From Clostridia bacterium (GTDB lineage Bacteria; Bacillota; Clostridia; Oscillospirales; CAG-382), in contig JAFTTN010000009.1 of assembly GCA_017466805.1 (NCBI GenBank), positions 1 to 61,821 on the forward strand: a stretch of 61,821 bases of DNA. The letters are read 5' to 3'. The stretch's first letter is position 1. Every line of letters begins with the position of its first letter. The position numbers were made by a program, and so were the translations under genes. Positions 35,758 through 44,108 of this stretch are shown piece after piece. The notes beneath the pieces are model-generated. The model searched no databases. It was given only the letters and a program-made list of their open reading frames with translations, and had not been told where the DNA came from.

Positions 35758-37008
35758 ATGTCTTACGATATCAAGGATTTATCGCTTTGGGAAAGCGGCG
35801 AAACCAAAATACAGTGGGTTAAAAGCAATATGGACCTTCTTCGCGGTATAGAAGAAGAGTTCAGCAAAACCAAACCCTTTGCGGGCTTGCGTGTTGCGCT
35901 TTCGGTACATTTGGAAGCAAAAACCGCATATCTCTGCCGCGTGCTTGCCGCAGGCGGTGCCGAAATGTATATCACCGGCTCCAACCCCCTTTCCACGCAG
36001 GATGACGTTGCCGCGGCGCTCGTTCACGGCGGACTCAACGTTTACGCATGGCACGGCTGTACCGACGAAGAATACGAAGCGCATACCTCGCGCGTTATCT
36101 CCGAGGGTAAGCCCAATATTATTATCGACGACGGCGGCGATTTGGTAAACCTTATCCACACCAAATACCGCGAGCTTCTTCCCAACGTTATCGGCGGCTG
36201 CGAGGAAACCACCACCGGCATTATCCGCTTGCACGCAATGGCGCGCGAGGGTATTTTGGAATTCCCGATGGTTTTGGTAAACGACGCCGACTGCAAGCAT
36301 CTTTTCGATAACCGCTACGGCACCGGTCAATCGGTTTGGGACGGCATTAACCGCACCACAAACCTTATCGTTGCAGGCAAAAAGGTTGTCGTTGCAGGCT
36401 ACGGCTGGTGCGGCAAGGGCGTTGCGATGCGCGCAAAGGGCTTGGGCGCGTCGGTTATCGTTACCGAAGTAGACCCCATTCGCGCAATGGAAGCGGTTAT
36501 GGACGGCTTTGCGGTTATGCCTATGGAGGACGCGGCAAAGGAAGGCGATTTCTTCTGCACCGTTACCGGCGACTGCGAGGTTATTACCACCAAGCATTTT
36601 CCGCTTCTTAAAGACGGCGCGATACTTACAAACGCAGGTCACTTCGACGTTGAGGTCGATATGAAGGCTTTGCGCGAATATGCGGTAGACACCTTCGAAG
36701 CACGCAACAATATTCTCGGCTATAAGCTTCCTAACGGCAACACGGTTTACGTTATCGCAGAGGGCAGATTGGTTAATATCTGCGCGGGCGACGGACACCC
36801 CGCCGAAATTATGGATATGTCGTTTGCAATCCAGGCTCTTTCGGCACTTCACCTCGTTACCAACAAGGGCAAGATTGCCGAAAAGCTTATCAAGGTTCCG
36901 CGTGAGGTCGACGAAGAGGTTGCGCGCCGCAAGCTCGCGTTCTGGGGCTGTAAGATCGATACCCTTACCGAAAACCAGAAAAACTATCTCGGCGCTTGGC
37001 AGCATTAA
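35758..37008 (+). CDS. ahcY: Adenosylhomocysteinase-type hydrolase
   Basis: 416 residues, the short archaeal/Thermotoga-like form, lacking the C-terminal KPxxYRY tail of long forms. The NAD-binding motif is VVVAGYGWCGKGVAMRAKGLG (about residue 206). Substrate residues are recognisable in SNPLSTQDDVAAAL and GCEETTTGI. It splits SAH, or in the presence of the upstream deaminase S-inosylhomocysteine, into homocysteine and a nucleoside. RBS AAGGAG. It is the second gene of the two-gene operon, followed by a terminator. Confidence 0.93.
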   Translation: MSYDIKDLSLWESGETKIQWVKSNMDLLRGIEEEFSKTKPFAGLRVALSVHLEAKTAYLCRVLAAGGAEMYITGSNPLSTQDDVAAALVHGGLNVYAWHGCTDEEYEAHTSRVISEGKPNIIIDDGGDLVNLIHTKYRELLPNVIGGCEETTTGIIRLHAMAREGILEFPMVLVNDADCKHLFDNRYGTGQSVWDGINRTTNLIVAGKKVVVAGYGWCGKGVAMRAKGLGASVIVTEVDPIRAMEAVMDGFAVMPMEDAAKEGDFFCTVTGDCEVITTKHFPLLKDGAILTNAGHFDVEVDMKALREYAVDTFEARNNILGYKLPNGNTVYVIAEGRLVNICAGDGHPAEIMDMSFAIQALSALHLVTNKGKIAEKLIKVPREVDEEVARRKLAFWGCKIDTLTENQKNYLGAWQH

Positions 37009-37020
37009 TAGTAAAAAATT

Positions 37021-37050
37021 CCGCGACGGGCAAACGCTCGTCGCGGTTTT
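37021..37050 (+). terminator. Intrinsic terminator of the mtaD-ahcY operon
   Basis: Stem CCGCGACG/CGTCGCGG followed by a T-rich run. Confidence 0.88.
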
Positions 37051-37057
37051 CTTTTTT

Positions 37058-37900
37058 TTATATCCTGTTACTCATTTTTCTGCTTGTGAAAAGTGCGCCT
37101 ATCATCGCAAGTGAGGAAAGCGCCAGCAGTACGAACGCCATAATTCCGCCGTCGCCTGCATCGGGAATTTCGGGGGTGCTCGATTCTGCCAAAGGCTCGC
37201 TCGTATCGTTTTCGCTTATTTCGTCACCGCTTTCGGTAGGCGAAGATTGCTCGCCAACGGCGTTCGAGGATTCTTCAATGCTTTCACCGCCTTCGGCATT
37301 ACCCGAGGAATAAACGCTTATTTCATCAATAAAGGTCCAACCCGCCGTCTTTATTTCGCCGTTTTCGTCGGTAAATTCACCCAAATGCTCTATGGTTACG
37401 CGTAAATATCTGCCAATCGCATCCTCTGTGGCAAGCGTCATAGCAAAGGTTTCGGAAAGTCCGCTTGCAGTCGGCTTCGCCGTGTCGAGTCTGCCAAGCT
37501 CGCCGTATTCGCCGTTGCGGTCGTTCGAAAGCGCAAAGCCAACGCTTTTCGGCGCGTATATTCCTGCACTCGTTTCGTTCAAAAAACCAATCGTTACCGC
37601 CGAAATATCGCTGTATTCCTTTCCGAGATCAAGAATTATAACGAAATTGCCGTCGTCGTCTACGTCAACCTGATTAAATCCGACGTAAGCGCCGCTCGCG
37701 TAATAGCTCGAAGAGCCGTCGGGCAAGCTTCCGAAAATACCGTCGGTAAGCTTTTTCGAATCGTCGGGGTATGCGGCAGAGGCGGGAGTGATAAGCGTAT
37801 ATCCTTTTCCATAGGAAATTTCGCTGCCATCTGCAAGCGTCGGCAAAGCAAAAGCTACCGCAAGCACCGCCGCAAGCAAAATAAATATTGTTCTTTTCAT
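37058..37900 (-). CDS. Secreted discoidin-like surface protein with C-terminal membrane anchor
   Basis: 280 residues. The signal peptide ends near TLADG. Residues about 30-215 form a discoidin/F5-8-like module opening KGYTLITPASAAYPDDSKKLTDG and ending WTFIDEISVYS. It resembles the repeats of the NAGPA protein at 24836-27985 (KxYTTxGTKHxxxPDDSVRLTDG, WIDEVEV). A Ser/Glu/Thr-rich stalk runs from about 218 to 250. PDAGDGG and a hydrophobic helix ending RKMSNRI follow. The arrangement mimics a sortase substrate, but no clear LPxTG or NPxTG is present, so a plain transmembrane anchor is likely. Glycan binding at the cell surface is inferred. Starts ATG 37900 with GGAAGGA upstream. Confidence 0.78.
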   Translation of the reverse strand: MKRTIFILLAAVLAVAFALPTLADGSEISYGKGYTLITPASAAYPDDSKKLTDGIFGSLPDGSSSYYASGAYVGFNQVDVDDDGNFVIILDLGKEYSDISAVTIGFLNETSAGIYAPKSVGFALSNDRNGEYGELGRLDTAKPTASGLSETFAMTLATEDAIGRYLRVTIEHLGEFTDENGEIKTAGWTFIDEISVYSSGNAEGGESIEESSNAVGEQSSPTESGDEISENDTSEPLAESSTPEIPDAGDGGIMAFVLLALSSLAMIGALFTSRKMSNRI

Positions 37901-37965
37901 TTTTTCTGTCCTTCCGATATTTGTTGTAATTAATATCCTCGTTTTTGCTAAATTTATTCAACAGC

Positions 37966-37994
37966 TTGATTATCGCACAGAAAAATGATAAAAT
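37966..37994 (+). promoter_or_regulatory. Promoter of the patatin gene
   Basis: TTGATT (37966-37971), 17-bp spacer, TAAAAT (37989-37994). It overlaps the ATG at 37985, which excludes that ATG as the start. Confidence 0.8.
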
Positions 37995-38026
37995 ATAGCG
38001 AAAAATATAAACTCGAGGTAAAAGTT

Positions 38027-38872
38027 TTGAAAACAGGGCTGGTTTTGGAGGGCGGCGGCTTCCGCGGAATTTACACGGCGGGCGTGCTCGATGTATTTAT
38101 GGAAAACGGCATAAGCTTCGAAGGCGTTATCGGCGTTTCGGCAGGCGCGATCCACGGTTGCTCCTATCTTTCCGCGCAAAAGGGCAGAAGCATAGATTAT
38201 TACACGAAATATTGCAACGATTGGCGGTTTATGAGCATTAAAAGCTTTATAAAAACCGGCAACGTCGTGAGCGTGGATTTTGCTTATCACGAGCTGCCCG
38301 AAAAATTAGTCCCCTACGATTATAAAGCCTTCGATAACTGCGGCGTCCCCTTTTACGTCACCGTTACAAACCTCGAAACAGGCAAGCCCGAATATATAAA
38401 AATCAACGATATGCTTGCCGATATCGATTGTCTTCGTGCCTCGGCCTCGCTCCCCTATTTCTCGCAGATTGTGGAAATCAACGGCAACAAATATCTCGAC
38501 GGCGGCTGTGCCGACAGTATACCGATAAAGGCTTTTCAAAATATGGGGTATAAACGCAACGTAATCGTACTCACCCGCCACGACGGATACGTAAAAAAGC
38601 AGGAGCACGGCGTTTTCGCAAAGCTTCTCTACCGCAAATATCCCGAATTTGTAAAAACCCTCCTCGGCTTGCAGGAGCGCTACAACCAAACGCTCGAATA
38701 TATAAAAGCTCTCGAAAAAAACGGCGAAATCTTCGTTATCCGTCCAAGCGTTCCGCTAACCATCGGCAGAATGGAGCACGACTCGGTTCGAGTCCGCGAG
38801 GTATACGATATCGGCGCAAGCGACGCAAGGCGCGAAATGCAAAAATTAAATGACTGGCTTGCCAAAGCCTGA
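38027..38872 (+). CDS. Patatin-like phospholipase
   Basis: 281 residues from TTG 38027. I chose TTG because GAGGT lies just upstream and the upstream ATG 37985 falls inside the promoter. Oxyanion motif GGGFRG and the nucleophile elbow GVSAG (about residue 35) are complete; DGGCADSIP (about residue 158) supplies the Asp of the catalytic dyad. It is cytosolic, without a signal peptide. It probably deacylates phospholipids or other esters. The C-terminal 80 residues are variable. Homologs of this length are often called YjjU-like. Single-gene unit with its own terminator. Confidence 0.9.
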   Translation: MKTGLVLEGGGFRGIYTAGVLDVFMENGISFEGVIGVSAGAIHGCSYLSAQKGRSIDYYTKYCNDWRFMSIKSFIKTGNVVSVDFAYHELPEKLVPYDYKAFDNCGVPFYVTVTNLETGKPEYIKINDMLADIDCLRASASLPYFSQIVEINGNKYLDGGCADSIPIKAFQNMGYKRNVIVLTRHDGYVKKQEHGVFAKLLYRKYPEFVKTLLGLQERYNQTLEYIKALEKNGEIFVIRPSVPLTIGRMEHDSVRVREVYDIGASDARREMQKLNDWLAKA

Positions 38873-38892
38873 TTATTACAAAAAAACAAATT

Positions 38893-38930
38893 CCCCGAAG
38901 ACATTGCAAAAATGCCTTCGGGGTGTTTTT
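38893..38930. terminator. Bidirectional intrinsic terminator
   Basis: Stem CCCCGAAG..CATT/AATG..CTTCGGGG (38893-38923) with T-run on the plus side and A-rich sequence before it, between convergent genes. Confidence 0.85.
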
Positions 38931-39166
38931 TATAACAGCTTAACACCAAAACGTTCAAGCGTGCTTTTCATACCTTCCAAAATCTCCTTCGACGGAGTAA
39001 AATCGGGAAAATCCTCGAAGTCCTCTGCCCCGTCGATCGAAACCGCATAGTTTGCTCTTGTTTCAAGCCCGTACCTGTGCTCGTAAAGCGATTCGTATGC
39101 AAATTTTCTCGTCGCTTCGCAAAGCCTTATCGGACGTTTTTCGCAAAAAGAGGTGTAAAATTCCAT
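38930..39166 (-). CDS. Small hypothetical protein
   Basis: 78 residues, not recognised. A good RBS (AAAGGAGC) precedes ATG 39166 and a strong terminator follows, so the gene is probably real. It is soluble and acidic, with an N-terminal helical part (LCEATRKFAYESLYEHRYG) and a later segment rich in Asp/Glu/Phe (DGAEDFEDFPDFTPS). No Cys motif or helix-turn-helix is visible. No functional partner is evident. Confidence 0.6.
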   Translation of the reverse strand: MEFYTSFCEKRPIRLCEATRKFAYESLYEHRYGLETRANYAVSIDGAEDFEDFPDFTPSKEILEGMKSTLERFGVKLL

Positions 39167-39258
39167 AGCAAGCTCCTTTTTTTACGCTTATATTATAATT
39201 ATAACACTCCAAGAAAATCAATTCAAGGCTTTTATACGACTGCTTAAAACAAAAAATA

Positions 39259-39287
39259 TCGCCGCAAGGATTTTTCACCTGCGGCGA
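39259..39287. terminator. Intrinsic terminator of the opp operon
   Basis: A 10-bp stem (TCGCCGC..AGG/CCT..GCGGCGA) with one bulge and A/T tracts on both sides. Confidence 0.85.
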
Positions 39288-39295
39288 CAAAATTT

Positions 39296-39490
39296 TTAAC
39301 CAAAGAACAGAAACGCAATAAGAACTATAACACCGAGCGCCAAAAGCGCGGCAGGCAGGAATACGAGCAATGCGGAAAGCACCATTGCCAATCCGTCGCC
39401 CTTTTCCAAGCCGCCCTCGGCTTCTATTTGGTTTCTTAATTCCTTTTCCTTTTCGGGATCAAACTTTTTTAATCTTTTCCAGATAGCCAT
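39296..39490 (-). CDS. Small single-pass membrane protein at the end of the opp operon
   Basis: 64 residues. A charged N-terminus (WKRLKKFDPEKEKELRNQ) is followed by one hydrophobic helix (about 35-62). The ATG lies one base after the oppF stop, so it is very likely co-translated. No family recognised. It may accompany or stabilise the transporter; this is inference from position only. Confidence 0.7.
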   Translation of the reverse strand: MAIWKRLKKFDPEKEKELRNQIEAEGGLEKGDGLAMVLSALLVFLPAALLALGVIVLIAFLFFG

Positions 39491-39491
39491 A

Positions 39492-41117
39492 TTATTCGAA
39501 ATCGGGCTCGTTGGCCTTCTTGTTTATATCGAAAAGATAGTTGCCGTTTTCGTCGATTTTTTTATCGAGGAAGTGGCAGGCTACGAAGTGACCGGGGTTA
39601 ACCTCGACGTAAGGAGGCGGAACGCGCTTACACTTGTCGCAAGCCATATAGCAACGAGTGTGGAACTTACAGCCTTCGGGAGGTCTGATCGGAGAAGGAA
39701 TGTTGCCCTCGAGAATAATCTTTTCCTTGGTAGCCGAATCGGGATCGGTGGTAGGAATCGAAGAAAGAAGTGCAACTGTATAGGGGTGGCGGGGATCGGA
39801 GAAGACCTCCTCTGCCGTACCAAGCTCGACCATATTGCCGAGATACATAACGCCGATACGGTCGGAAATGTATCTAACAACCGAAAGGTCGTGCGAAATG
39901 AAGAGATAGGTAAGGTGTTCCTTTTCCTTCAGCTCTTCCAAAAGGTTAATGATCTGCGACTGAATCGAAACGTCGAGCGCCGATACGCATTCGTCGCAAA
40001 CGATAAACTTAGGCTTTACCGCAAGCGCACGGGCGATACAGATACGCTGACGCTGACCGCCGGAGAACTGGTGGGGATAGCGGTGAAGCATATAGCCCTG
40101 AAGACCGCACTGATCCATAACGTCGAGAATGTAATTCTTCATCTGGGACGAGCCCTTTTTGAAGAATTTGTGCGTTGCCAAGCCTTCGCCGATTATCTGA
40201 CCGATAGTCATACGAGGGTTGAGCGAGGAATAGGGGTCCTGGAAGATTATCTGAATATCCTTACGGAGAATACGCATTTCGGAATACTTCAATCTCGAAA
40301 GATCGATACCGTTGTCACGCATTTCTTCGTATTCTGCAAACTTTGCATTGCCTGCGTGCTTTGCACGGATGCCCTCGACCGCTCTGGTTGCGGCTTCAAG
40401 CTCTTTTTCGATACCGGCAATATAGGGCTCGATTGCTTTTCTTGCCGCGCGCGCCTTTTCTGCCTTTTGCATTGCGGATTTGGCTTTGTTTTCGCAGTTT
40501 TGCATACCGCGGAACTCGGTTGCCATAGCCTCGTACATAGCGATTTCGCCGTCGTATTCACGCAGCTTTTCGTTCATATTGCGAAGCTTAACAGTCACGC
40601 TGTATCTTGCAAGCAGAGCTTTAACGCCTTCGCTCGGGTTATCGAGCGCGGCAAAGCCGCCGAGAATCTTTACAACGTTTTGGAAAGCGGTTTCGGCTTC
40701 TGCCGCCGCAAGATTTTTGTTCTGGTGCTGGAAGAAGGTTGCGTTTTCGCCCGCTTCGTCGCATTCCTTTGCAAGAAGCGCCGCATTTGCCTGCATCTTC
40801 TTGTATCTCGCAATAAGCTTGCTTGCGTTGCTTAACGTCTTTTCAACGTAAACGGGAGCAAAATCGTCAAGCGTTCTGCCGTAATAAAGCGTGCTGCCGG
40901 CAGTTTGATCATAAAGCTGAAGAATAGTACGTCCGAGCGTGGACTTACCGCAGCCCGATTCGCCAACCAAGCCGAAGGTTTCGCCGTTTTGGATATCGAT
41001 ATTGATTTCCTCGTTCGCGCGCACGTATAGCTGCTCGCGCTGGAAAATGCTCGATTTTGCGATAGGGAAATATTTTTTAAGATTCGTGATCGATAAGAGC
41101 GTGTTTGTGTTCTTCAC
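39492..41117 (-). CDS. oppF: Oligopeptide ABC transporter ATPase OppF with a 200-residue coiled-coil insert
   Basis: 541 residues against a usual 310-340. Walker A is GLVGESGCGKST (about residue 50). The normal strand YYGRTLDDF is followed not by the Q-loop but by about 190 residues (85-275) of Ala/Glu/Lys-rich helix with heptad character. The family sequence resumes at LKYSEMRILRKDIQIIFQDPYSS. Signature LSGGQRQRICIARAL, Walker B FIVCDECVSALD and the C-terminal Cys cluster CKFHTRC..CDKC are intact. So the ATPase should be functional, with an added cytoplasmic arm. It is the fourth cistron of oppBCDF. Confidence 0.95.
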   Translation of the reverse strand: MKNTNTLLSITNLKKYFPIAKSSIFQREQLYVRANEEINIDIQNGETFGLVGESGCGKSTLGRTILQLYDQTAGSTLYYGRTLDDFAPVYVEKTLSNASKLIARYKKMQANAALLAKECDEAGENATFFQHQNKNLAAAEAETAFQNVVKILGGFAALDNPSEGVKALLARYSVTVKLRNMNEKLREYDGEIAMYEAMATEFRGMQNCENKAKSAMQKAEKARAARKAIEPYIAGIEKELEAATRAVEGIRAKHAGNAKFAEYEEMRDNGIDLSRLKYSEMRILRKDIQIIFQDPYSSLNPRMTIGQIIGEGLATHKFFKKGSSQMKNYILDVMDQCGLQGYMLHRYPHQFSGGQRQRICIARALAVKPKFIVCDECVSALDVSIQSQIINLLEELKEKEHLTYLFISHDLSVVRYISDRIGVMYLGNMVELGTAEEVFSDPRHPYTVALLSSIPTTDPDSATKEKIILEGNIPSPIRPPEGCKFHTRCYMACDKCKRVPPPYVEVNPGHFVACHFLDKKIDENGNYLFDINKKANEPDFE

Positions 41118-42096
41118 TGCGACGCACCTCCTTTTCAGGATAGTGGCAACGAATCTTCTGACCGGGTGTTACCTCGACAAGTGCGGGCTCCTCGTCCAGA
41201 CATTTCTGTGTTGCGTATTTGCATCTCGGTGCAAACTTGCATCCCTTGGGAAGCGCCAGAGGATGCGGCACCGCACCGGGAATAGGTTCGAGCTTGTTGC
41301 CGACGCTGTCAAGACGCGGGATAGAATGCATCAAGCCTTCGGTATAGGGGTGGCTTACGGGACAATCGGTGAAAATCGTCCTCGCGCTCGTTTGTTCAAC
41401 AACCTGACCGCAATACATAACGACAACGTCGTCTGCCATTTCGTTAATAACGCCAAGGTCGTGGGTGATAAAGATAATCGCCGTGCCGTTTTCCTTTTGA
41501 AGCTCGTTCATAAGGCGAAGTATCTGCGCCTGAATGGTAACGTCAAGCGCGGTGGTGGGCTCGTCTGCAATAAGTATCTTCGGCTTGCAGGCAAGCGCCA
41601 TAGCGATCATAACACGCTGGCGCATACCGCCGGAAAGCTGGTGGGGATACTGACGCAAAACAGCCTCGGGGTTGGGGATCTGCACGGCAGCGAGCATTTC
41701 AAGCGCCTTTAATTCGGCTTGCTTTTTGCTCATATTTTGGTGAATCATAAACGGCTCGCTTAACTGCTTTTTCACCGTAAAAACAGGGTTTAAGCTCGTC
41801 ATCGGCTCCTGGAAGATAACCGATATTTTGTTGCCGCGGATAGCATACATTTCCTGCTGGGAAAGCTTGGTAAGATCGCGGCCCTCGAACATAACCTCGC
41901 CCTCGGCAATATAACCGTTGCCGTCGAGAAGCTGAAGTATGCTCATTGCCGAAACCGACTTACCCGAGCCGGACTCGCCTACTATGCCGATAGTTTTGCC
42001 CGATTCGAGCGAATAAGAAACGTCGTTAACAGCCTTAACAGTACCTTTTCTGGTTTTGAAATAGGTATGAAGGTTTTTTACTTCCAATAAAGACAT
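41077..42096 (-). CDS. oppD: Oligopeptide ABC transporter ATPase OppD
   Basis: 339 residues, normal length. Walker [14 protein letters not shown]-loop [12 protein letters not shown], signature [15 protein letters not shown], Walker [13 protein letters not shown], and the C-terminal [14 protein letters not shown] cluster of the OppD/F family. It overlaps the oppF start by 41 bp, indicating coupled translation. It forms the ATPase heterodimer with OppF to drive peptide import. Confidence 0.96.
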   Translation of the reverse strand: MSLLEVKNLHTYFKTRKGTVKAVNDVSYSLESGKTIGIVGESGSGKSVSAMSILQLLDGNGYIAEGEVMFEGRDLTKLSQQEMYAIRGNKISVIFQEPMTSLNPVFTVKKQLSEPFMIHQNMSKKQAELKALEMLAAVQIPNPEAVLRQYPHQLSGGMRQRVMIAMALACKPKILIADEPTTALDVTIQAQILRLMNELQKENGTAIIFITHDLGVINEMADDVVVMYCGQVVEQTSARTIFTDCPVSHPYTEGLMHSIPRLDSVGNKLEPIPGAVPHPLALPKGCKFAPRCKYATQKCLDEEPALVEVTPGQKIRCHYPEKEVRRSEEHKHALIDHES

Positions 42097-42111
42097 ATTA
42101 TACCTCCACCT

Positions 42112-44094
42112 TTACTTTTCCTGGCTGCTCTTGGGGTCAAGAACGTCGCGCAGGGTGTCACCGATAATGTTGATACTGATAGTTGCGATAGAAAGGAAGA
42201 TTGCGGGGAACACCCACTGCCACCAGTAGTTCTGGATAACGATAGAGTTATTCGCACCGTTAAGCATATTACCCCAGGTGGGGTCGGGCTGCTGAACACC
42301 GAAGCCGAGGTAGGAAAGGCTCGATTCGGTAAGCATACACGTCGCAAAGTCAAGCGTTACGCTGACAAGAACTACAGAAATAACGTTGGGAAGAATGTGC
42401 TTAAAGGCGATGATCTTTTCCTTAACGCCCATTGCCTTCGCGGCAAGCACGAATTCCTTTTCGCGCTCGGCAAGTATCTGTGCACGGATCATTCTTGCAA
42501 GACCCGTCCAGGAAAGCAAGCCGAGAATTATCATAATTATAACGATACGCGCCGTTTCTCCGATAGGATTCTTCTGAATGATGTATGAAAGCATCATCGC
42601 AAACGGCAGAAAGGGGATCGCCGAGAAAATTTCGGTGATACGCATAAGAAGCATATCTACCCAGCCGCCGAAATAACCCGAAAGACAGCCGACGATGATC
42701 GCAATAACAGTCGAAACAATAACCGCAACCGCACCGACGGTCATTGTCATTCTGCCGCCGTAAATAATACGCTTGAATACGTCGCGGCCGCTCTTGTCGG
42801 TACCCATAAGGTAGCCCTTAAAGCCGGTCGAATCCAAAAGCTCGCCGTTTTCGTCGACAAGATAGGTTTGCTTTGCGCCGGCATAAACAACGCTTGCTTT
42901 TTCACCGTAAACCTCTGCCTGCTTACCGTCGTTATGGCCCCATGCATAAGCCTTGCCCTGATCGGTAACGCCGACAAAGTGGTTGGTACCGCCCACAACA
43001 GAAACGAATTTTTCGTTGACAAGCGCAGGAACGTCATATTCGCCGAACTGGTTTGCGCCCTGGATAAGCAATTCGCCGTCATCACAAAGTATTGCAAAGC
43101 AGTTTTTGGTAGCACCGATGTTGATAACCTTCTTTTCGCGCAGGTGCGCCTGAAGGTTAGCAACCTTGTTGCCCTCTGCCATATTCGAATAGCCGGACTG
43201 ACGGTTGAAGGTAAAGGTCTGACCGCCGGTGATAACGCTGCCGTCCTCTAAAAGTGCGATAGCGTAATAGTTGGAAATAGCAACCTGCTTAACCGGCTTG
43301 GGTGCTTCCTTGCCCTCTGCGGGATTGCTGTATTCAACAAGGTCCTTCATATTAAGCATACCGCTGGGGTTGCCCCAAACGTAAAGCTTGCCGTCGTATA
43401 CGAGTGCGGTACACTGGTAACCGCAAACAAGCTGGGAAACCTTCGAGGGATCGATGGTTCCGGTTATAAATTCCTCGGGCATCTGAATATAAGGATCAGC
43501 CTCGTTTGCCTTGTAGCCGAACTGACACTGATAATTCTTGCCCCAGCCGACGATTTTGCCCTCGGTAGTAATAGCGATAATATGGTCAAGGCCGGCAGCA
43601 GCGTATAAAACGTTGCCCTCCTTGATTTCTTCGGGGAATGCCGAATATTCAACCTTGCTTAATGCGTCAAAGGTACTACCCCAGATATAAAGAGTGTTGT
43701 CGTTACTGACGCCGACAGTAAAATCGGCAAAGCCGCTTATAGATTTAATGTTGCCCTCAAGCTCGCTCGGAACGTCGAGCATAGTATAGTTGGGAGGGAG
43801 GTTTGCAAGGTTTGCATCGGTGTAGTTAACGTCCATTTTAATAAAGATAGGACCGATAAACACGAACAAAAACAAACCGACAAGCACGATAAGCGCAAGT
43901 ACCGCGAGCTTTCTGCGGAAAAACGCCTTTACCGCCATTTTGGAGGGGCTGTCGATGTTTTCTACCGAGAATTTTTCGGATTCCGAAAGCTCCTTGCTTC
44001 CGCCGAAAAACATTCTTTTTATCCAACTGCCGAGCGTCGCGAAAAAGCCTTTCTTTTCGGCAGTACCGTTTGCATTTTTCTTCTTGTCTGACAC
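42112..44094 (-). CDS. oppC: Oligopeptide ABC permease OppC with RCC1-like propeller insert
   Basis: 660 residues against about 300 normally. N-terminal cytoplasmic segment, TM1 at about 52-74, then about 310 residues (118-425) containing seven RCC1-like repeats such as DNTLYIWGS, EGKIVGWGKNYQCQFGY, DGKLYVWGN, DGELLIQGANQFGEYD and QGKAYAWGHND. The permease sequence resumes with YLMGTDKSGRDVFKRIIYGGR, the normal OppC segment after TM1, followed by five helices and the coupling-loop motif EFVLAAKAMGVKEKIIAFKHILPN. By topology the insert is outside the membrane. It may contact OppA or cell-wall material. Transport core intact. Confidence 0.96.
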   Translation of the reverse strand: MSDKKKNANGTAEKKGFFATLGSWIKRMFFGGSKELSESEKFSVENIDSPSKMAVKAFFRRKLAVLALIVLVGLFLFVFIGPIFIKMDVNYTDANLANLPPNYTMLDVPSELEGNIKSISGFADFTVGVSNDNTLYIWGSTFDALSKVEYSAFPEEIKEGNVLYAAAGLDHIIAITTEGKIVGWGKNYQCQFGYKANEADPYIQMPEEFITGTIDPSKVSQLVCGYQCTALVYDGKLYVWGNPSGMLNMKDLVEYSNPAEGKEAPKPVKQVAISNYYAIALLEDGSVITGGQTFTFNRQSGYSNMAEGNKVANLQAHLREKKVINIGATKNCFAILCDDGELLIQGANQFGEYDVPALVNEKFVSVVGGTNHFVGVTDQGKAYAWGHNDGKQAEVYGEKASVVYAGAKQTYLVDENGELLDSTGFKGYLMGTDKSGRDVFKRIIYGGRMTMTVGAVAVIVSTVIAIIVGCLSGYFGGWVDMLLMRITEIFSAIPFLPFAMMLSYIIQKNPIGETARIVIIMIILGLLSWTGLARMIRAQILAEREKEFVLAAKAMGVKEKIIAFKHILPNVISVVLVSVTLDFATCMLTESSLSYLGFGVQQPDPTWGNMLNGANNSIVIQNYWWQWVFPAIFLSIATISINIIGDTLRDVLDPKSSQEK

Positions 44095-44108
44095 AGATAC
44101 CGCCTCCT

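Noticed and set aside
37985..38026. Upstream ATG start for the patatin gene
   Set aside because: It lies inside the predicted -10 region and has no RBS; TTG 38027 follows GAGGT.
39573..40835. Long open frame on the plus strand over oppF
   Set aside because: It is antisense to an ATPase with complete motifs; I considered whether the oppF insert might be a separate gene, but the OppF frame continues without a break.
41077..41117. Overlap of oppD and oppF as a possible frameshift
   Set aside because: Both proteins are complete with proper termini; the 41-bp overlap is normal operon coupling.
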